Part shown: in pieces, positions 53,201 through 64,000 of the stretch | How the letters are laid out: each line of letters opens with the position of its first letter | Position numbering within the stretch: position 1 is the stretch's first letter | NCBI GenBank assembly: GCA_030142905.1 | Contig: JASJOG010000133.1 | Span: 62,001-126,000, forward strand | Direction of reading: 5' to 3' | DNA from: Heliopora coerulea | Taxonomy: Eukaryota > Cnidaria > Anthozoa > Scleralcyonacea > Helioporidae | DNA: 64,000 nucleotides | Notes under the pieces: generated by a model | Seen by the model: the letters and a program-made list of their open reading frames with translations, nothing else | Told to the model about the DNA's origin: nothing | Database searches by the model: none | Position numbers and translations under genes: made by a program

Positions 53201-54690
53201 CATCAAGTACTTAACGTATCACAACGATCACTGATAACCTACCAAAGACCTACAGATACAAACAAAACTATAGAGCCATCCTAACACCCACACAGACATA
53301 CCAGAGACATACTAGGGATATACACGCCCGGTATAATGCAAACAACCAATCCAGATAAACAGGCTGCAAAGATAAAAACAACCTAGAAGATCGACAAACA
53401 ACTCTCAATGATATTTCAAGGTTTAAGCCATTGACGTCACAACCAAGACTTTAGAAACCAGATAATGTCGGCTTGGTTTGTTTTCTATGTCCATGCACTT
53501 CGGATTATTTGATAATTATGTTACGATAATCGGCCTCGCATGGGCACCAGCTATTAAATTTTAAACTTGAACTACAAAATCAACTACTGCATCAGTTAGT
53601 AAAATTATGGTGTACCCCCATTGCAGACAAAGAGTGGTGTAACCAGAGTGGTCCTTGGCGGGGGGGGGAACAAAATTTATTTAAAGTATCGCTTCTCAGC
53701 TGTCCCTCGATAAAAGTTTGCCAACCGGAAAAAACTAATAATCACCAGTCAGCAACCGAGCAATTTCGAATTGAAAGTTCCAAACAGGTATGTAGCGATA
53801 TTTAAAATACTTCGGTATCCATCCAAACCATGAGACTTGTTAACTTCTCATGGTTGGTCAAAGAGCATTTTCCCCTTCACCTGTTCGAAATATTGCATTG
53901 AATAATGCATATTGTTTAAGAAATTTGGCCACTCGTAATCATGACACGCCAAGCTCCTAATGCGCTTTCTTCGCGCTTTACCCCCTACCTACAAGTCCCA
54001 ATCCATGCTCAGGGCTATGGCGACGCCACCGGCGATGAACCATTTGATTTTAGCTAAAACGGGAGTTTGTCATTTCTCAAATGAAAAAAAAAATCAGCAC
54101 GTCAATAGTGTAAGGAAAAAATCGTTTTCAAACACCTTAAGGGTCCGTTGACCTTAAAAGTGTAAAATAAGTTGATGTCTAATTTAAGAGAGATAAAAAA
54201 TCACTTAAAGAAAAATTGCGCAACTTCCCCTCATAAAATTAAATAGTCTGTAGGTAACCTTGAGGTCATCTGTACGTAACCTTATCTTGCGGCTTTTCGT
54301 ATTTAAATGGTGATGACCATTTTTTAGTGTTGTTTTTGTATTTAACTCTTTCCCGGTGGCATACGACTTCCATTATTTTACTCTGGCTAACGCCAGACGA
54401 TTTTACTCGTCAAGGGGGGAGCTTCCAATTTCAAAAAGTTAATAACCAATTAATTTCTGCGATATAGTGCTTACAGGACATGGTGGTTTTTCATATTCAT
54501 TACATATCAACTCCTCTAGACCACTTTGCTAAACGTCTTACGAAACAATCTCCCACCTTCCATTAAAAGTCTTTTTAGGCTGAATTCTAAATTTAAAGCA
54601 CTTCAACGTAATCCGAAGAGATAAAAATGAGGGGAGAAATGTTGCTAAAACCGGTTATTTTGGCATTAAAGCTCACAATGATTTGGTGTT
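53201..54690. other. Non-coding stretch
   Basis: No supported gene. CCAGAGTGG-rich sequence with a G-run at 53640-53670 resembles a hAT terminus (compare 12485), but I found no partner end. Confidence 0.4.
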
Positions 54691-54697
54691 TTTACAA

Positions 54698-54722
54698 AAA
54701 AAAAAAAAAAAAAAAAAAAAAA
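54698..54722. repeat. Poly(A) tract
   Basis: A run of about 25 or more A followed by CCCAAAAAAAG. It could be a retroposon tail, but no upstream retroposon is recognised. Confidence 0.9.
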
Positions 54723-54914
54723 CCCAAAAAAAGCCACATTAATACGTAAATAACATACATGGCTGATCTGACTAATTCGAACACACTTTTCAAGCTAGAT
54801 CAAACCAGCACAAACCTATTGTAATGTCAGCTGTGGGAAACGATAAATCACCTTATTACTTTGTTCTTGAACAAGTGTTATTTTCCTTTTATATTTATAC
54901 AGTGGTTATGCCAA

Positions 54915-55145
54915 TAATGATACTCAAAACAATGGTTGTAATGACACTAGTAGTGATCACGACAACGATGACGATCATGATAATAATAATAATAATGATC
55001 ATAGTGAAGGTGATAATTATGATGGCGATAGTGACAGATATACATATTTACATATACATGTATATATGTATATGTATAGGTACAAATTTATATGTATAAG
55101 TATAAGTATAGGTATATGTATATGTATATGTATATGTAGCCGTAG
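54915..55145. repeat. ATG/ATA-rich and TATG microsatellite
   Basis: Imperfect GATGAT/AATAAT sequence passes into a (TATG)n and (GTATAT)n run at about 55050-55140. No coding value. Confidence 0.85.
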
Positions 55146-55184
55146 AGTAGTAAGCACGAATTAAAAAGTTTTGTTTTTTTGCAG

Positions 55185-55467
55185 GAGAAAAGGCATTTAC
55201 TTTATAATCAATTGTACATGCCTGACAGCATGTCCTCCATATCCCATCGTAAGTGTCACGTGGACAACTTCTACTAATAAAAGCCTATGTAAACGGAACG
55301 AAAGTTATGCTCTTGACATGGCAAAATCTGTTCCCGTATCACTTGGTAGAATGTATCAGTCAATTGCTGGAGCTGATATGGATCACCGAAATATTGGCTG
55401 TCGTAAAGAGAGCCAGTCATCATATTCCACGGTTGAAAGACCAACGATGCTTTCTCTGACAAACTAA
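55185..55467 (+). other. Possible host-type exon (weak)
   Basis: A pyrimidine run ending TTTTTTTGCAG|G at about 55165-55185 is a good 3' splice site, and it is followed by an open frame of about 94 codons ending at 55467 (NCTCLTACPPYPIVSVTW). The Cys-Trp spacing is loosely Ig-like. Without transcripts this is only a suggestion. Confidence 0.2.
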
Positions 55468-55872
55468 AAGCACAAGAGAAAATTTTTATTCAATAAGAAG
55501 GACAGAAAGAATATTGAGAACGATGTTAATCGAGGTTCACTTTCCCTTACCTAGTTTTTCGTACGTTATCGTATCAATAAGACACTTTCACGTCACATTA
55601 ATTAAAAAATGAAGAACTACAAAGAAGAATTGCAAAATCGCAAATACAAACATAAAAGCATGGAGTTAAAAACGAAATATTTCTTTTGAATTGCATAAAC
55701 ATTCTCACATGTTCTGCACCTTCACCAGCCTTTATCCAAAGATAAGCAATAAAATGAGTTTAGTTTAATGATGTCGAGAACTTGGCAACGACTTCTTTGC
55801 TTATAAATACCGAACTATTTTTAATCATTTACATTTATGGAAGTTAAATAATCGTTGTCCAGATTCGAGTAT

Positions 55873-55917
55873 TTTTTCTTTAGCTTTCGACACGGTTCTT
55901 CCAGTCTTCGTCAGAAG
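55873..55917 (-). ncRNA. Hammerhead-like motif in PLE terminal sequence (tentative)
   Basis: On the - strand CTGACGA is followed by a short stem-loop (GAC-x-GG-AAGAA-CC-xx-GTC) and then GAAAGC, the conserved order of the hammerhead core. The PLE to its right is on the same strand, so the position fits a 3' pseudo-LTR. Stem III is not clear by eye. Confidence 0.4.
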
Positions 55918-56369
55918 GGATGAATAATTGGGCCATGTTTTTCGCTTTTTTTACGCATACGTTTCTGCGGCCATAAGCGGTGGGAGCATCTGATTGGTTC
56001 ATTTGAAGTTTCCGTGTTTTTATTGGCCGTTTTGTGACGTCGGATGCGATTAGTTATTTCCCGAGTGGAATCTACGGCAGTAGGTTTTTTCGGTTCTTCT
56101 GTTTGATGTGCATTGGTTCCGTCGTGGCACAGTATGGACAAAGTAACAATAAATCAACACATTGACATTCCTACATTATACCATCAATTGAAACGTCCAA
56201 AACAACTTCACTACTCCGACCCATCAAGCAACAACGACCAACTATTAATGAATATTGAAAAATTTATCTCTATGTGGTATATGGCGTACATGGTGTGTTT
56301 GTTATAAGTTTGCATGGTAAAGATTGTATCTATAAAATATCTAATTCTCTTCATGGACAACCTTTTATA

Positions 56370-56730
56370 GGGTTGCCCATATGTGCAATACACAAAAGAA
56401 AATACCAGTGCACAAAGAAAAGTCTCAATACATAACAAAAAAAATGCAATACACATTTGAAATTATTGATTCACTAAAACGGATTTAAATAAAGGACAAA
56501 GTTTGGCAAAATACAGAAAAAAATGTATTTTCAATACGCAACAAAATCTTTCGAAATGCGCGACGAAGTTTAGTGCAAAACACAACAATGTAATTCAATA
56601 CGCAACGATGTAGCGACACAATAAAACAAAGTGTAATTCGGTGCACAACAAAGAATAGCTTTCGATGCACAACAAAAAGTTCTCGATACACAACAAAATT
56701 AAAGTGGCACGCGCGATCATTCGGGACAAA
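56370..56730. repeat. Degenerate tandem repeat of about 25-bp units
   Basis: Units such as CGATGCACAACAAAAAGTT, CGATACACAACAAAATT and CAATACGCAACAAAATCTT recur about ten times with variable spacing. The build resembles the sub-repeated MULE ends at 37.6 and 40.1 kb but with a different unit. It could be one terminus of another foldback or MULE-like element; no opposite copy was found in the window. Confidence 0.6.
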
Positions 56731-56804
56731 CAAGAACGATAGATGAATTTTGGTGATGTTATTCAGTGACTGTGCTCAGTTAGTTCAAGGATTTATAGTT
56801 ATTG

Positions 56805-56925
56805 ATGTTTTGTCCAGTTTGTGGAGAAGCAATACAAACAAACTTTACGTATTGCCCTTTTGTGGACGTTTTCGCAGAAACGTTTTCGCTTTATTATAGA
56901 AGATCTTCAGGTGCGTATATTACAG
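56805..56925 (+). other. Zinc-ribbon-like N-terminal coding fragment
   Basis: MFCPVCGEAIQTNFTYCPF has CxxC and a following YCP. The expected second CxxC lies in the +1 frame after a T-run. A GGTGCG donor-like sequence follows SSG at about 56911. It sits immediately beside the degenerate repeats, so it may be the first exon of the element they terminate. Confidence 0.25.
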
Positions 56926-57139
56926 AGTGGTATATTACGTGTCTTCATACGTGTCTTCATGGTCTATGTTTACATAAGTATTTTACTATTAACATCACTG
57001 GGTTGAAAAGCGGAAATAATTAGAATGATTTTTACTTGGCTATTTACCGCATACTGTTAATTATAGAATGATGTAATTACTAAAATATGTTTACAGGAAA
57101 AAGTTATGAAGAATTTGGTCAGGCTTTAATAGTGAAATG

Positions 57140-59034
57140 AGTTCCTTTTCCTTCATTTCTTTAAAGTTTCTGTTTACTGCTATGCATTGGTAGGTGGGCA
57201 TTATCTCAAAATTTCGTTTGTCACAATTGTGTAAATGATTGCTCACCTTTAGAAATCTATATTTTTCATGTCTAATATGTTCTTTATGAAGAGTTACTCG
57301 ATTTCACAAGTTTTCGGTCTGTCCTATATAAAAGCTTCCGCAAGTTTGAAATACAATTGTATATATGATGTCTCTTGATTTGCACTTCATTTTCGATTTT
57401 ATTGTCCATGTTCTTCCATTTTTAAATTGAACTGGAGTTCCTGTGATGATATGGTCACAACTCCCGCATCTGGCTTCGTCATATCTAGTAACTTCGGTTA
57501 GTGTTTCTTGAGAATTAAATTCAGCTTTCGTTAGACACCTCTTTAGATTTTTTGGTTGGTGTAGACTATCAGTGGTTTTTCTTGCGAAATATTCTTAATC
57601 TTTTCAGAGTTGTTGAGGAATTTTATGTTTTCTTTGATTCTTCCACTTATTGCCAGGTTATTAGGATTATGCGTAATAACACTTGGAAGGATATTGTTTA
57701 TGGTCGTCTTTTCTTTTGGCGTTCTTAATTCGGCAATTTTTTTAGATTTGGCCTTTTGTCTGCCCTTTGTTATCATCGTGCTGGGGTAGTTTTGCTTCAG
57801 TGGGAATTTTTCTAGCTCTTTAAGGCGTTCTTTCTGAATTTCATTTGTCAGTATAGCACATATTCTCCTCTCTAAGTTGTTTGGAATGTTTTGTTCCGTA
57901 TGTTTTGGATGGCACGAGAGAATGTCCAAGTATTGGTGTGTGTCTGTCCCTTTATAGCAAATATCACATTCCAGCTTGTTTCTGTTCTTGTAGAGTAAAA
58001 CGTCCAAAAAAGGTAACATGTGTTCGTCTTTTTCCATGGTGAATTGTATTTTTGGATTAAGGACATTAAGTAGTTTTTGAAACTCGTCAAGTTCTTCTTC
58101 TGTTTTTTTCCACATAAGAAAACAGTCGTCTAAAAATCATTTGAATAGTCTAATAACTTCCTCTTTGTCACAGTTTCCATATCGTTGACCATATTTTTCA
58201 TAAAGCCGTGTTTCAAGATACCCCATGACTAAAGTTGCGTAGGTTGGCACTATTTTCGTCCCCATAGCGGTGCCCTGGACCTGCTTGTAGTTTTTGCCGT
58301 CAAACTGAAAAGTGTTCTCTTTTAAGACTATAGATATCGCTTTCAAAATAAAATCCTTAGGAATCTGTTGTGACAGTGATGCTACGTAGTTTTCTAACCA
58401 GTAGTTTATAGCTTCAAGTCCTAAGTCATGTGGAATACTTGCATATAAGCTGACCAAGTCAAAGGATACCAATACTGTATTTTCTTGTATATCTTTTGGT
58501 ATTTTATCTAGGAAATCCATGTCGTCAAGTATAAAACTCGGTAATCGGTAGTCCCTAGAAGTTTGATGTTTTCCTCGAAAAATGGGCCAAATATTCTCGT
58601 TCATTTTGCGTTAGATACTGTTCAGATTCTTTGACTAGTTTTCCGATTTTCTTTATGATGTTGTTGTCTTCGTTTCTTTGTAGTTCTATGTAGTATTCGT
58701 CATCTGATAGCATTTCAGTGATTATGTTTTTGTAGTTTGTTTTGTCCATTATTAATGTCGCTCCCCCTTTGTCAGCCTCCTTTATGATGATTGTATAATT
58801 TATTTGTAAGTTCTTCAATGCCTTTTGTTCGGCTTTGAACATATTACTCTCGCTGTTCCGGATATTTTCTATTTCGTGGACAGTTTGTAAGCTATCAAGA
58901 AAGGATGTTAGATAGTTATCATTTGTTTTTGGTGGGACGAAGTTAGACTTGTTTTTAACTGGTGAATTGTTTGATTGTCCTTCATTGCAATCAAAATATT
59001 CCAGGAGTCGTAATTTTAAATTCTTGTATGTCAC
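57140..59034 (-). pseudogene. PLE reverse transcriptase and GIY-YIG endonuclease
   Basis: Motifs: TIIIKEADKGGATLIMDK, VSFDLVSLYASIPH (first catalytic Asp), QGTAMGTKIVPTYATLVMG, and FLDDCFLMW (catalytic DD pair) at about 58116-58136. A TGA lies directly before FLDD and separates frames 58137-58604 and 57543-58115. After MLPFLDVLLY the gene continues to an IIYTIVFQTCGSFYIGQT endonuclease core at about 57325-57380. PLE RTs are related to telomerase. Confidence 0.9.
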
Positions 59035-60260
59035 TTTCTCGTTCTGTTCTGTTTTTCTTTGGTGTTGGGGTAAATTTTAGTCCGCGTTTAAGGAATTTTG
59101 TTTCGTACTTGCTAAGTTCCCTTGAAGACATGTTTATAATTTCGTGTTCAGTTACCGCTGCGCTATTCGTTGTTATCCGCGTTCCCGGTTGTTGTGGTAT
59201 TAATCTGGAGAATGTTGATTTAGTAAACAATGATCCAAAAAAAATTATAATTGTTGCAGCCACTGTTTTTTTTGGTGGTTGTTTCTTGGTGGTTGTTTTT
59301 CCATGTGATTTGGGGGCATTCTGTCAGCAAAGTTGCTGATTGTTCGTCTGGTGTTGCATGGTTGGTCGATTCTATGTCGATGGTGCTGAATTGATCCATG
59401 AGTTCCTCGTACAGTAACTCCGTATGTTGTTCTTTCACTTAATGTTAGGTGTCTTGTATCGCCCTGCATTGGTTGTTGTTGAGGTCTTTCTGCCTCGTCA
59501 AGAAAGTCTTGTGTTGCTGATGCCTGATGTTGAGGCTACTCTGCTTGTCTGACGAATCAGTTGTTGATTGTTGAATTTTATCGTAGAGTGTTGCCTATTA
59601 ATTTTTGTCGCTTGTGGGTCTTGTCGACGTCGATTTCTTTGATTAGTTCGTCTTTCGAGACGTCCATTTATTCGTTTCAGAAGATCGTCGTTATTAAACT
59701 TGTTTCCATACTTTTCCAACCAGGTTTTTTTCTGATTCCCACCGCTTCAGTGATCTCATTTCTTCTTGTTTAATCTCTTCTGCCCACATATTCTTTAATC
59801 TTTCTGCCGTATTCCAGGAGAATTTTGTTTTGAGTAATCCGCTCATTTTGCGGTCGATATTTTGTATCTTGTGGTGTGACGGGCAGCGCGTATCTTCAGT
59901 AGTTTTATTTCACTTTAAAACCTTTCTACTACGTAATTCTGACGAGCTGTTCTTTCATCATGATTTTCGTTTTGAATGAATTTAAGCAGGAATTTTCGTA
60001 ACAGGATCTTCTTTTTCTCTGTTTATCCAAGTGTTGAAGATTACTGAGGTGTTCTCGCAGTTTAGGATGTGCCAGTATACCTGATTTTGTTTGTTTAGAT
60101 GTTTTTTCCAGATTCCGATAATTTCTCTTCGTTTGTTTTGTACTTTTCTTTCTACTGCGGAGGTCGGGGCTCTTTTCCATGGCATTTGCAATTTCTTTGT
60201 GAATAGTGTTGATAGATGTATTGATCATCTCAGTCGCTTCTTGTCCTCATTCCTGAGAAG
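57140..60260 (-). mobile_element. Penelope-like element, near full length but broken
   Basis: Read on the - strand: a Lys-rich N-terminal region (59929-60228 and 59500-59870), the RT core (58137-59034 and 57543-58115), then a GIY-YIG endonuclease (about 57140-57540). This is the standard order of EN+ PLEs. Frames shift several times. The hammerhead-like motif at 55873-55917 may mark its far end, but 1.2 kb of other sequence intervenes. Confidence 0.85.
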
Positions 60261-60539
60261 TTGTTTACATCATTTGAACACTGAAGCCAGTAAATGATTG
60301 AACAACAGTTCGTGGAATGGCTTTCTTTACAAATAGTGGGGTGGACACGTATAGAATTTGGATCGGATTGTGTACTTTAGGGTGAAAATCGCCATATTTT
60401 GTAAAAATAATGGTTTTATCAATTTGATGAAAGTATGATATAGAGACTTAGCGTATTTTGTTGGAGAAGAGAGAAAAAGGAGGCTATTAAAACGGCCGCC
60501 ATCTTTACCGGAAGTGAAGTACGTCCTCATTACAACTAG

Positions 60540-60815
60540 TTTAAAACGTTAATTCAAAATGGGTTTAGAAAAAGCTATTTTAATATCTACAGATTTGATT
60601 TATCGAAACAATGCTAGGAGAAATTTTATAACTGATGTTTTTTAATGTTTTGTGTTATCTTCGTGTTGACCGGAAGTACACAATTCTTTTACCGGAAATT
60701 GTAAATAACTCAATAACAATTGGTGAAGATATGAGGAAACGCCATCATGAAGTACAATGAAGTTTCCAAGGTATGAAATCCCTTGTAGGAACAATTTAAG
60801 ATCTAGGCAATACTT
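60540..60815. other. Short non-coding gap
   Basis: No supported feature; repeated GACCGGAAGTA/TTACCGGAA words at 60505-60700 only. Confidence 0.4.
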
Positions 60816-60817
60816 TA

Positions 60818-62554
60818 ATGGAGGAATATCAAGATCTGATAGTTCTGGACACCAAGAAAATTGCTGGTCTAACTGAAGTTACAAGCTTACGGCAGACAGA
60901 GACCATTGGTATGGAGCAGTGCAACACCTTCATAGCCGAGTGTCTTGTACATCGAAATAGATTGCTGTGTGACCCGATAAAGAGAAATAAATTCAGTTCT
61001 TTCAAGTCACACCCACCGAGAGCATCATGAAAGACAGCAAAACAACTTTCATCCATGAAATACGACTGTCTATTTTTCGCCAGGCTCTACATATCCATTA
61101 GTCCAGCAGGGTGACTTAGACTAGTTTTTCAAGCTCGAGAACCAGGGATGTCCACCAGCCCTGTCTCATCTTGGTAAAATGCGTCTACCCAAGAAGAAAT
61201 CTGATCTTGATGAATGTCTATAGGCTTGTACTACCCAGCACAGTAAAATGCCCGGTTCTATTGACGTCTCCATCATCGACGGTTCTGCAGTGGTAAACAT
61301 GGTCAAGCCAGGGACGGAGAAAACCTTCTTCGGTCACGCATAGCAATAATTTTTGCCATATTGAAATGCGCAGCTTTGTTATGCGATGTATATTGGAAAT
61401 GTGTGAGTTTGGAGATATCTTGGATGATATAACCTGAGCTACGTTTTCGAGTCTCAGTAGCTCAATCGTTAGAACGTCACAACGGTCTACAGAAGGCTGC
61501 AGGTTTCATTCCGGTCTGGGGCTCAGAAATCATTTCCTGAGGATAGAGCATGCAAATATTCATCTGTCACCCACGTTTTGCCATGTCAAACGTGTTGATA
61601 ATGTCTGGGATGAATATTTTTACAATAGTTTGAAGGCAACTACCAGACGTAACAGAGGACCTGATATCCAAATTCAAGGCACACCCAACAATCAGCTTCC
61701 AGATAATTGGAAATAATTTCTCAGTGCCGATGAAAGCAAGCGTGAACTTTTCAAGTTTCTTGCCACCTATGGCAAGCAGGTCAAGTGAACTTTGCCACGT
61801 GATGATGCCTCAAGCCTGGCTCCTTGGACACATGAAAAAGCCGACATGCTGTTGCATGCTCAAGACGCAGTGCAGCAGGGCTGTGAAAGGGACATCATAC
61901 GCACTGTTAAAAATGATGTCCTAGTACTGTACGATGCAATTTTCAGCTACTGTGAGAACACGAGTGACTAGAACTGTGAGTACCATTTGGCAAAGGGACT
62001 CATGAGATATTCAGAAGTCTAAGACCATAACTTTCCAAGGCACGTCTAGTGTTCCACAACTTTATCGGTTGCAGCAGTGTCTTGTTTCGCAGGTAGAAAT
62101 AATAAGACCGCCCTAGAAGCGTGGAAATCGTATCCGGACGTTACCGATACATTTCGTACACTTGCTAACAACCCCCCTGTGGCCAGCGACGTATGTATGG
62201 AGCATGTTGAGCGTTTTGTGGTGTTGCTGTACGACAGAACGAGTGGAAGGAAGAGTGTCACTGATGTAAGAAAACTGCTGTTTGATCAGAAAGGAAGAGC
62301 CCCAGACGCCATTTCACCAAAAGCAGCTCTCGTGCAACACACGAAACACACTGCCTATCAAGCTAGCTACACGGTTGAGGACTAGCGCTGACGCTCAATG
62401 CCACAAAAGTGGGAGATGGACCATAGATGACACCATTAAGACGTCGATCTGGACAGCACTTCCTGATAATCTGAGAAACAAAGTTCTAGCAACTAACTTA
62501 TCAGATACGGATGTAAGAAAGAGTGTCACGCTAGATGTTTCTGTGTCAAGGTAG
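60818..62554 (+). pseudogene. Decayed multicopy invertebrate ORF of unknown class, interrupted by a SINE
   Basis: Fragments in several frames read in one direction. IDVSIIDGSAVVNMVKPG is near 61260. A VDNVWDEYFYNSLKATTRRN, then LPDNWK and ESKRELFKFLATYGKQVK stretch lies at 61585-61790. After that come MPQAWLL and ADMLLHAQDAVQQGC-type sequence, then frame 62077-62385 (NNKTALEAWKSYPDVTDTF, VERFVVLLYDRTSGRK). I recognise the pattern as a conserved multicopy ORF of marine invertebrate genomes but cannot name the family or role. A SINE (61441-61580) lies within it. Confidence 0.5.
61449..61580 (+). mobile_element. tRNA-derived SINE
   Basis: The A-box-like TAGCTCAATCGTTAGA at 61458-61473 and B-box-like GGTTTCATTCC at 61502-61512 are spaced as in tRNA genes. 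The tail GTCTGGGGCTCAGAAATCAT matches the palindromic SINE pair at 12.1 kb. Pol III would transcribe the intact form. Confidence 0.75.
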
Positions 62555-62559
62555 ATTTA

Positions 62560-63300
62560 CACTGCACTGCCCTCTGCTCATGTTCTGATTAGCGTGAAAA
62601 CATTTCATAAATTTAGAAAGAAAACTATAAAATACATTCATGCTGCTGAATTATAACGGGGTCAATGTTGAATGGAAATTGCGTTATCAAATCTGTACAT
62701 ATGAGTGCATAAATGTTGAATTAACAAAAATACCGAATAAATAGATATATGGGATAGAAAGGCAAAGTTTCCTTACTTCACGTTAAATTTTTTTCGCTTC
62801 CGGTCCAAATTCTTTCATAAATAAAACACCGTTGTTCGATCATTAATGTAACTTTTTCTTGAAACAATGGTATGTAGATGCTTCTGAAATGCTCTGGACA
62901 ACGAATTTGTAAGAAATGACTTTAAAGGGGAAATCCAGCTAGTAACCAATTTGACTTCTTATGAAAGGCCTTACTGTTAGTAGTTTTGTTGCAAAGTTTC
63001 ACGGCTCAACTCGTTTTCGTTTGCAAGATAATCTCTGCTAAACAGGTCAAAAATTGACAAATGCAAGGTTGCCATCTTGGCCTTTTTGTGGGCTCACAAA
63101 TTCAGTGGTTTTCTTTTTGTGACGTCGCTGGAGTGCTTCGATCAGACCGCTGCTCGGGAAAAACATATGCCAAATGTGTTAGTTGATGATGAATGTTGAT
63201 TAAATCGACGAATTAGATTTAGAAACTTGAATTTCTTAGTGTGTAAAGACATGCATTGCATACGTTTAGTCCTCAGGTATTCAATCTCTAGGATTCAACC
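62560..63300. other. Sequence upstream of the Gypsy element, possibly including its LTR start
   Basis: No frames. The 5' LTR boundary must lie somewhere here, but the 3' LTR needed to locate it is outside the window. Confidence 0.4.
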
Positions 63301-64000
63301 ATACAGATCATATGTAAATTAGCTTGGATAAAGTATAAAAAACGAAGCGGTACAATAAAGTTTTTCCCTTCCACGTGTGTTCTCGTTGAGTATGTTCGGT
63401 TAAGACACTATATTTGGCGACGAGGATGGCTCAGAAAGCTTCAACGATGAAGTCTGGCAATGAACTCTGGCAATCAACGAGTTATAATCCCGATGAAACT
63501 GGCCGACTTTGGGGGAAATGGAAAGACGAATTAATAACAAGGTTCAGATATTTCCGTAAAGATGGAGTCCAAGATCGAATTGATGCGATCAGTATATACG
63601 GCGGTGAATTGGTAAGAGAGCTGGTTAACACCGTGCAAGATGTACCGGCGCCAGAAGAAGTACAGCACAATGATTTTGACAAGATTATCGCTAAGCTGGA
63701 TAATTATTTCATCCATTAATAAGTATGGACAGTGCTCGTAGCAAGTTTGCCGAGACGTACCAAAATCGTGGTGAATCAATTGCCCAGTATTATGTTCGAC
63801 TGATAATTCAAGCTTCCAAATGTGGGTTTGTGGATTTGAATGATATTATTTGAAGTAAAATTTTCCTAACAATGATAGATGGAAGACTTTGCCGAGAAGC
63901 AATGGTGAAAGGATACTTTCTTGAGGAGTTGCTCAAGCATGCTACGAACAAAGAAGACATAGACCAACAAGTAAAGTCTATTGAACAGTCCCTGCAGTTG
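63300..64000 (+). mobile_element. 5' end of a Gypsy-type LTR retrotransposon (runs off the window)
   Basis: TATA-like AGTATAAAAAAC at 63330 and poly(A) signal AATAAAG at about 63354 lie in the presumed LTR. A TGGCGACGAGGATGG primer-binding-site-like sequence starts at 63415, directly before the gag gene. This arrangement is typical of invertebrate Ty3/Gypsy elements. Confidence 0.75.
63426..64000 (+). pseudogene. Gypsy gag, N-terminal part, with early stops
   Basis: ATG 63426 opens MAQKASTMKSGNELWQSTSY, then GRLWGKWKDELITRFRYFRK, a gag-like helical region. The frame stops at 63717-63719. Further gag-like sequence (ESIAQYYVRLIIQASKCGF) follows in another frame with a TGA near 63852. Gag forms the particle that packages the retrotransposon RNA. 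The copy is inactive. Confidence 0.75.

Noticed and set aside
54824..55099. Met/Ile-rich membrane protein
   Set aside because: It follows an ATG/ATA microsatellite.

Overview
This is eukaryotic genomic DNA that is almost entirely mobile and virus-derived sequence. The mixture of CR1-like LINEs, Penelope-like elements (PLEs), hAT, Tc1, FLYWCH-MULE and pogo-like DNA transposons, tRNA-derived SINEs and Polinton/adintovirus-like elements points to a marine invertebrate. A cnidarian is my best guess, but the species cannot be read from the sequence. I see no intact host gene.

Layout. 1-4482: the 3' part of Polinton-like element A: integrase tail with chromodomain, a membrane protein, a capsid-like protein, an A32/FtsK-type packaging ATPase, a small protein, and a convergent gene with an N-myristoylation signal. 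4540-5200: hairpin-rich repeats. 5200-11600: a tandem satellite with an exact 382-bp period, invaded by two LINE fragments. 11600-12480: inverted satellite remnants and a palindromic SINE pair. 12485-14530: an internally deleted hAT. 14532 to about 37612: a second, larger and decayed Polinton/adintovirus-like element B. 37613-40176: a MULE with long terminal inverted repeats. 42114-42487: a solo-LTR candidate. 43031-46271: a long hAT with an 8-bp target duplication. 46709-47580: a pogo-like element. 49080-51647: LINE and PLE remnants and a hAT MITE. 55870-60260: PLE. 60800-62560: a decayed multicopy ORF containing a SINE. 63300-64000: the 5' end of a Gypsy-type LTR retrotransposon, running off the window.

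Element B holds most of the expected gene set. DNA polymerase B and the packaging ATPase lie on the + strand. Converging from the - strand are a DDE integrase, the minor capsid (penton) protein, two small basic core-like proteins with QHGG sites, other structural-type proteins, the major-capsid candidate and an adenain-like protease. Four unassigned genes lie beyond the integrase, one of them inside a 1.26-kb-arm palindrome. Replication (polymerase), integration (integrase), capsid formation (major and minor capsid), DNA packaging (ATPase) and maturation (protease) are therefore all represented. Every recognisable core gene is broken by frameshifts, stops or nested insertions.

The insertions can be ordered. 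Tc1 (16819-18223, TA duplication) sits at the ATPase end. One LINE sits in the capsid gene (34-bp duplication). Another LINE sits in the integrase gene (9-bp duplication) and itself carries an inverted PLE pair (18-bp imperfect duplication). The region is a fossil viral element acting as a landing site for successive transposon waves.
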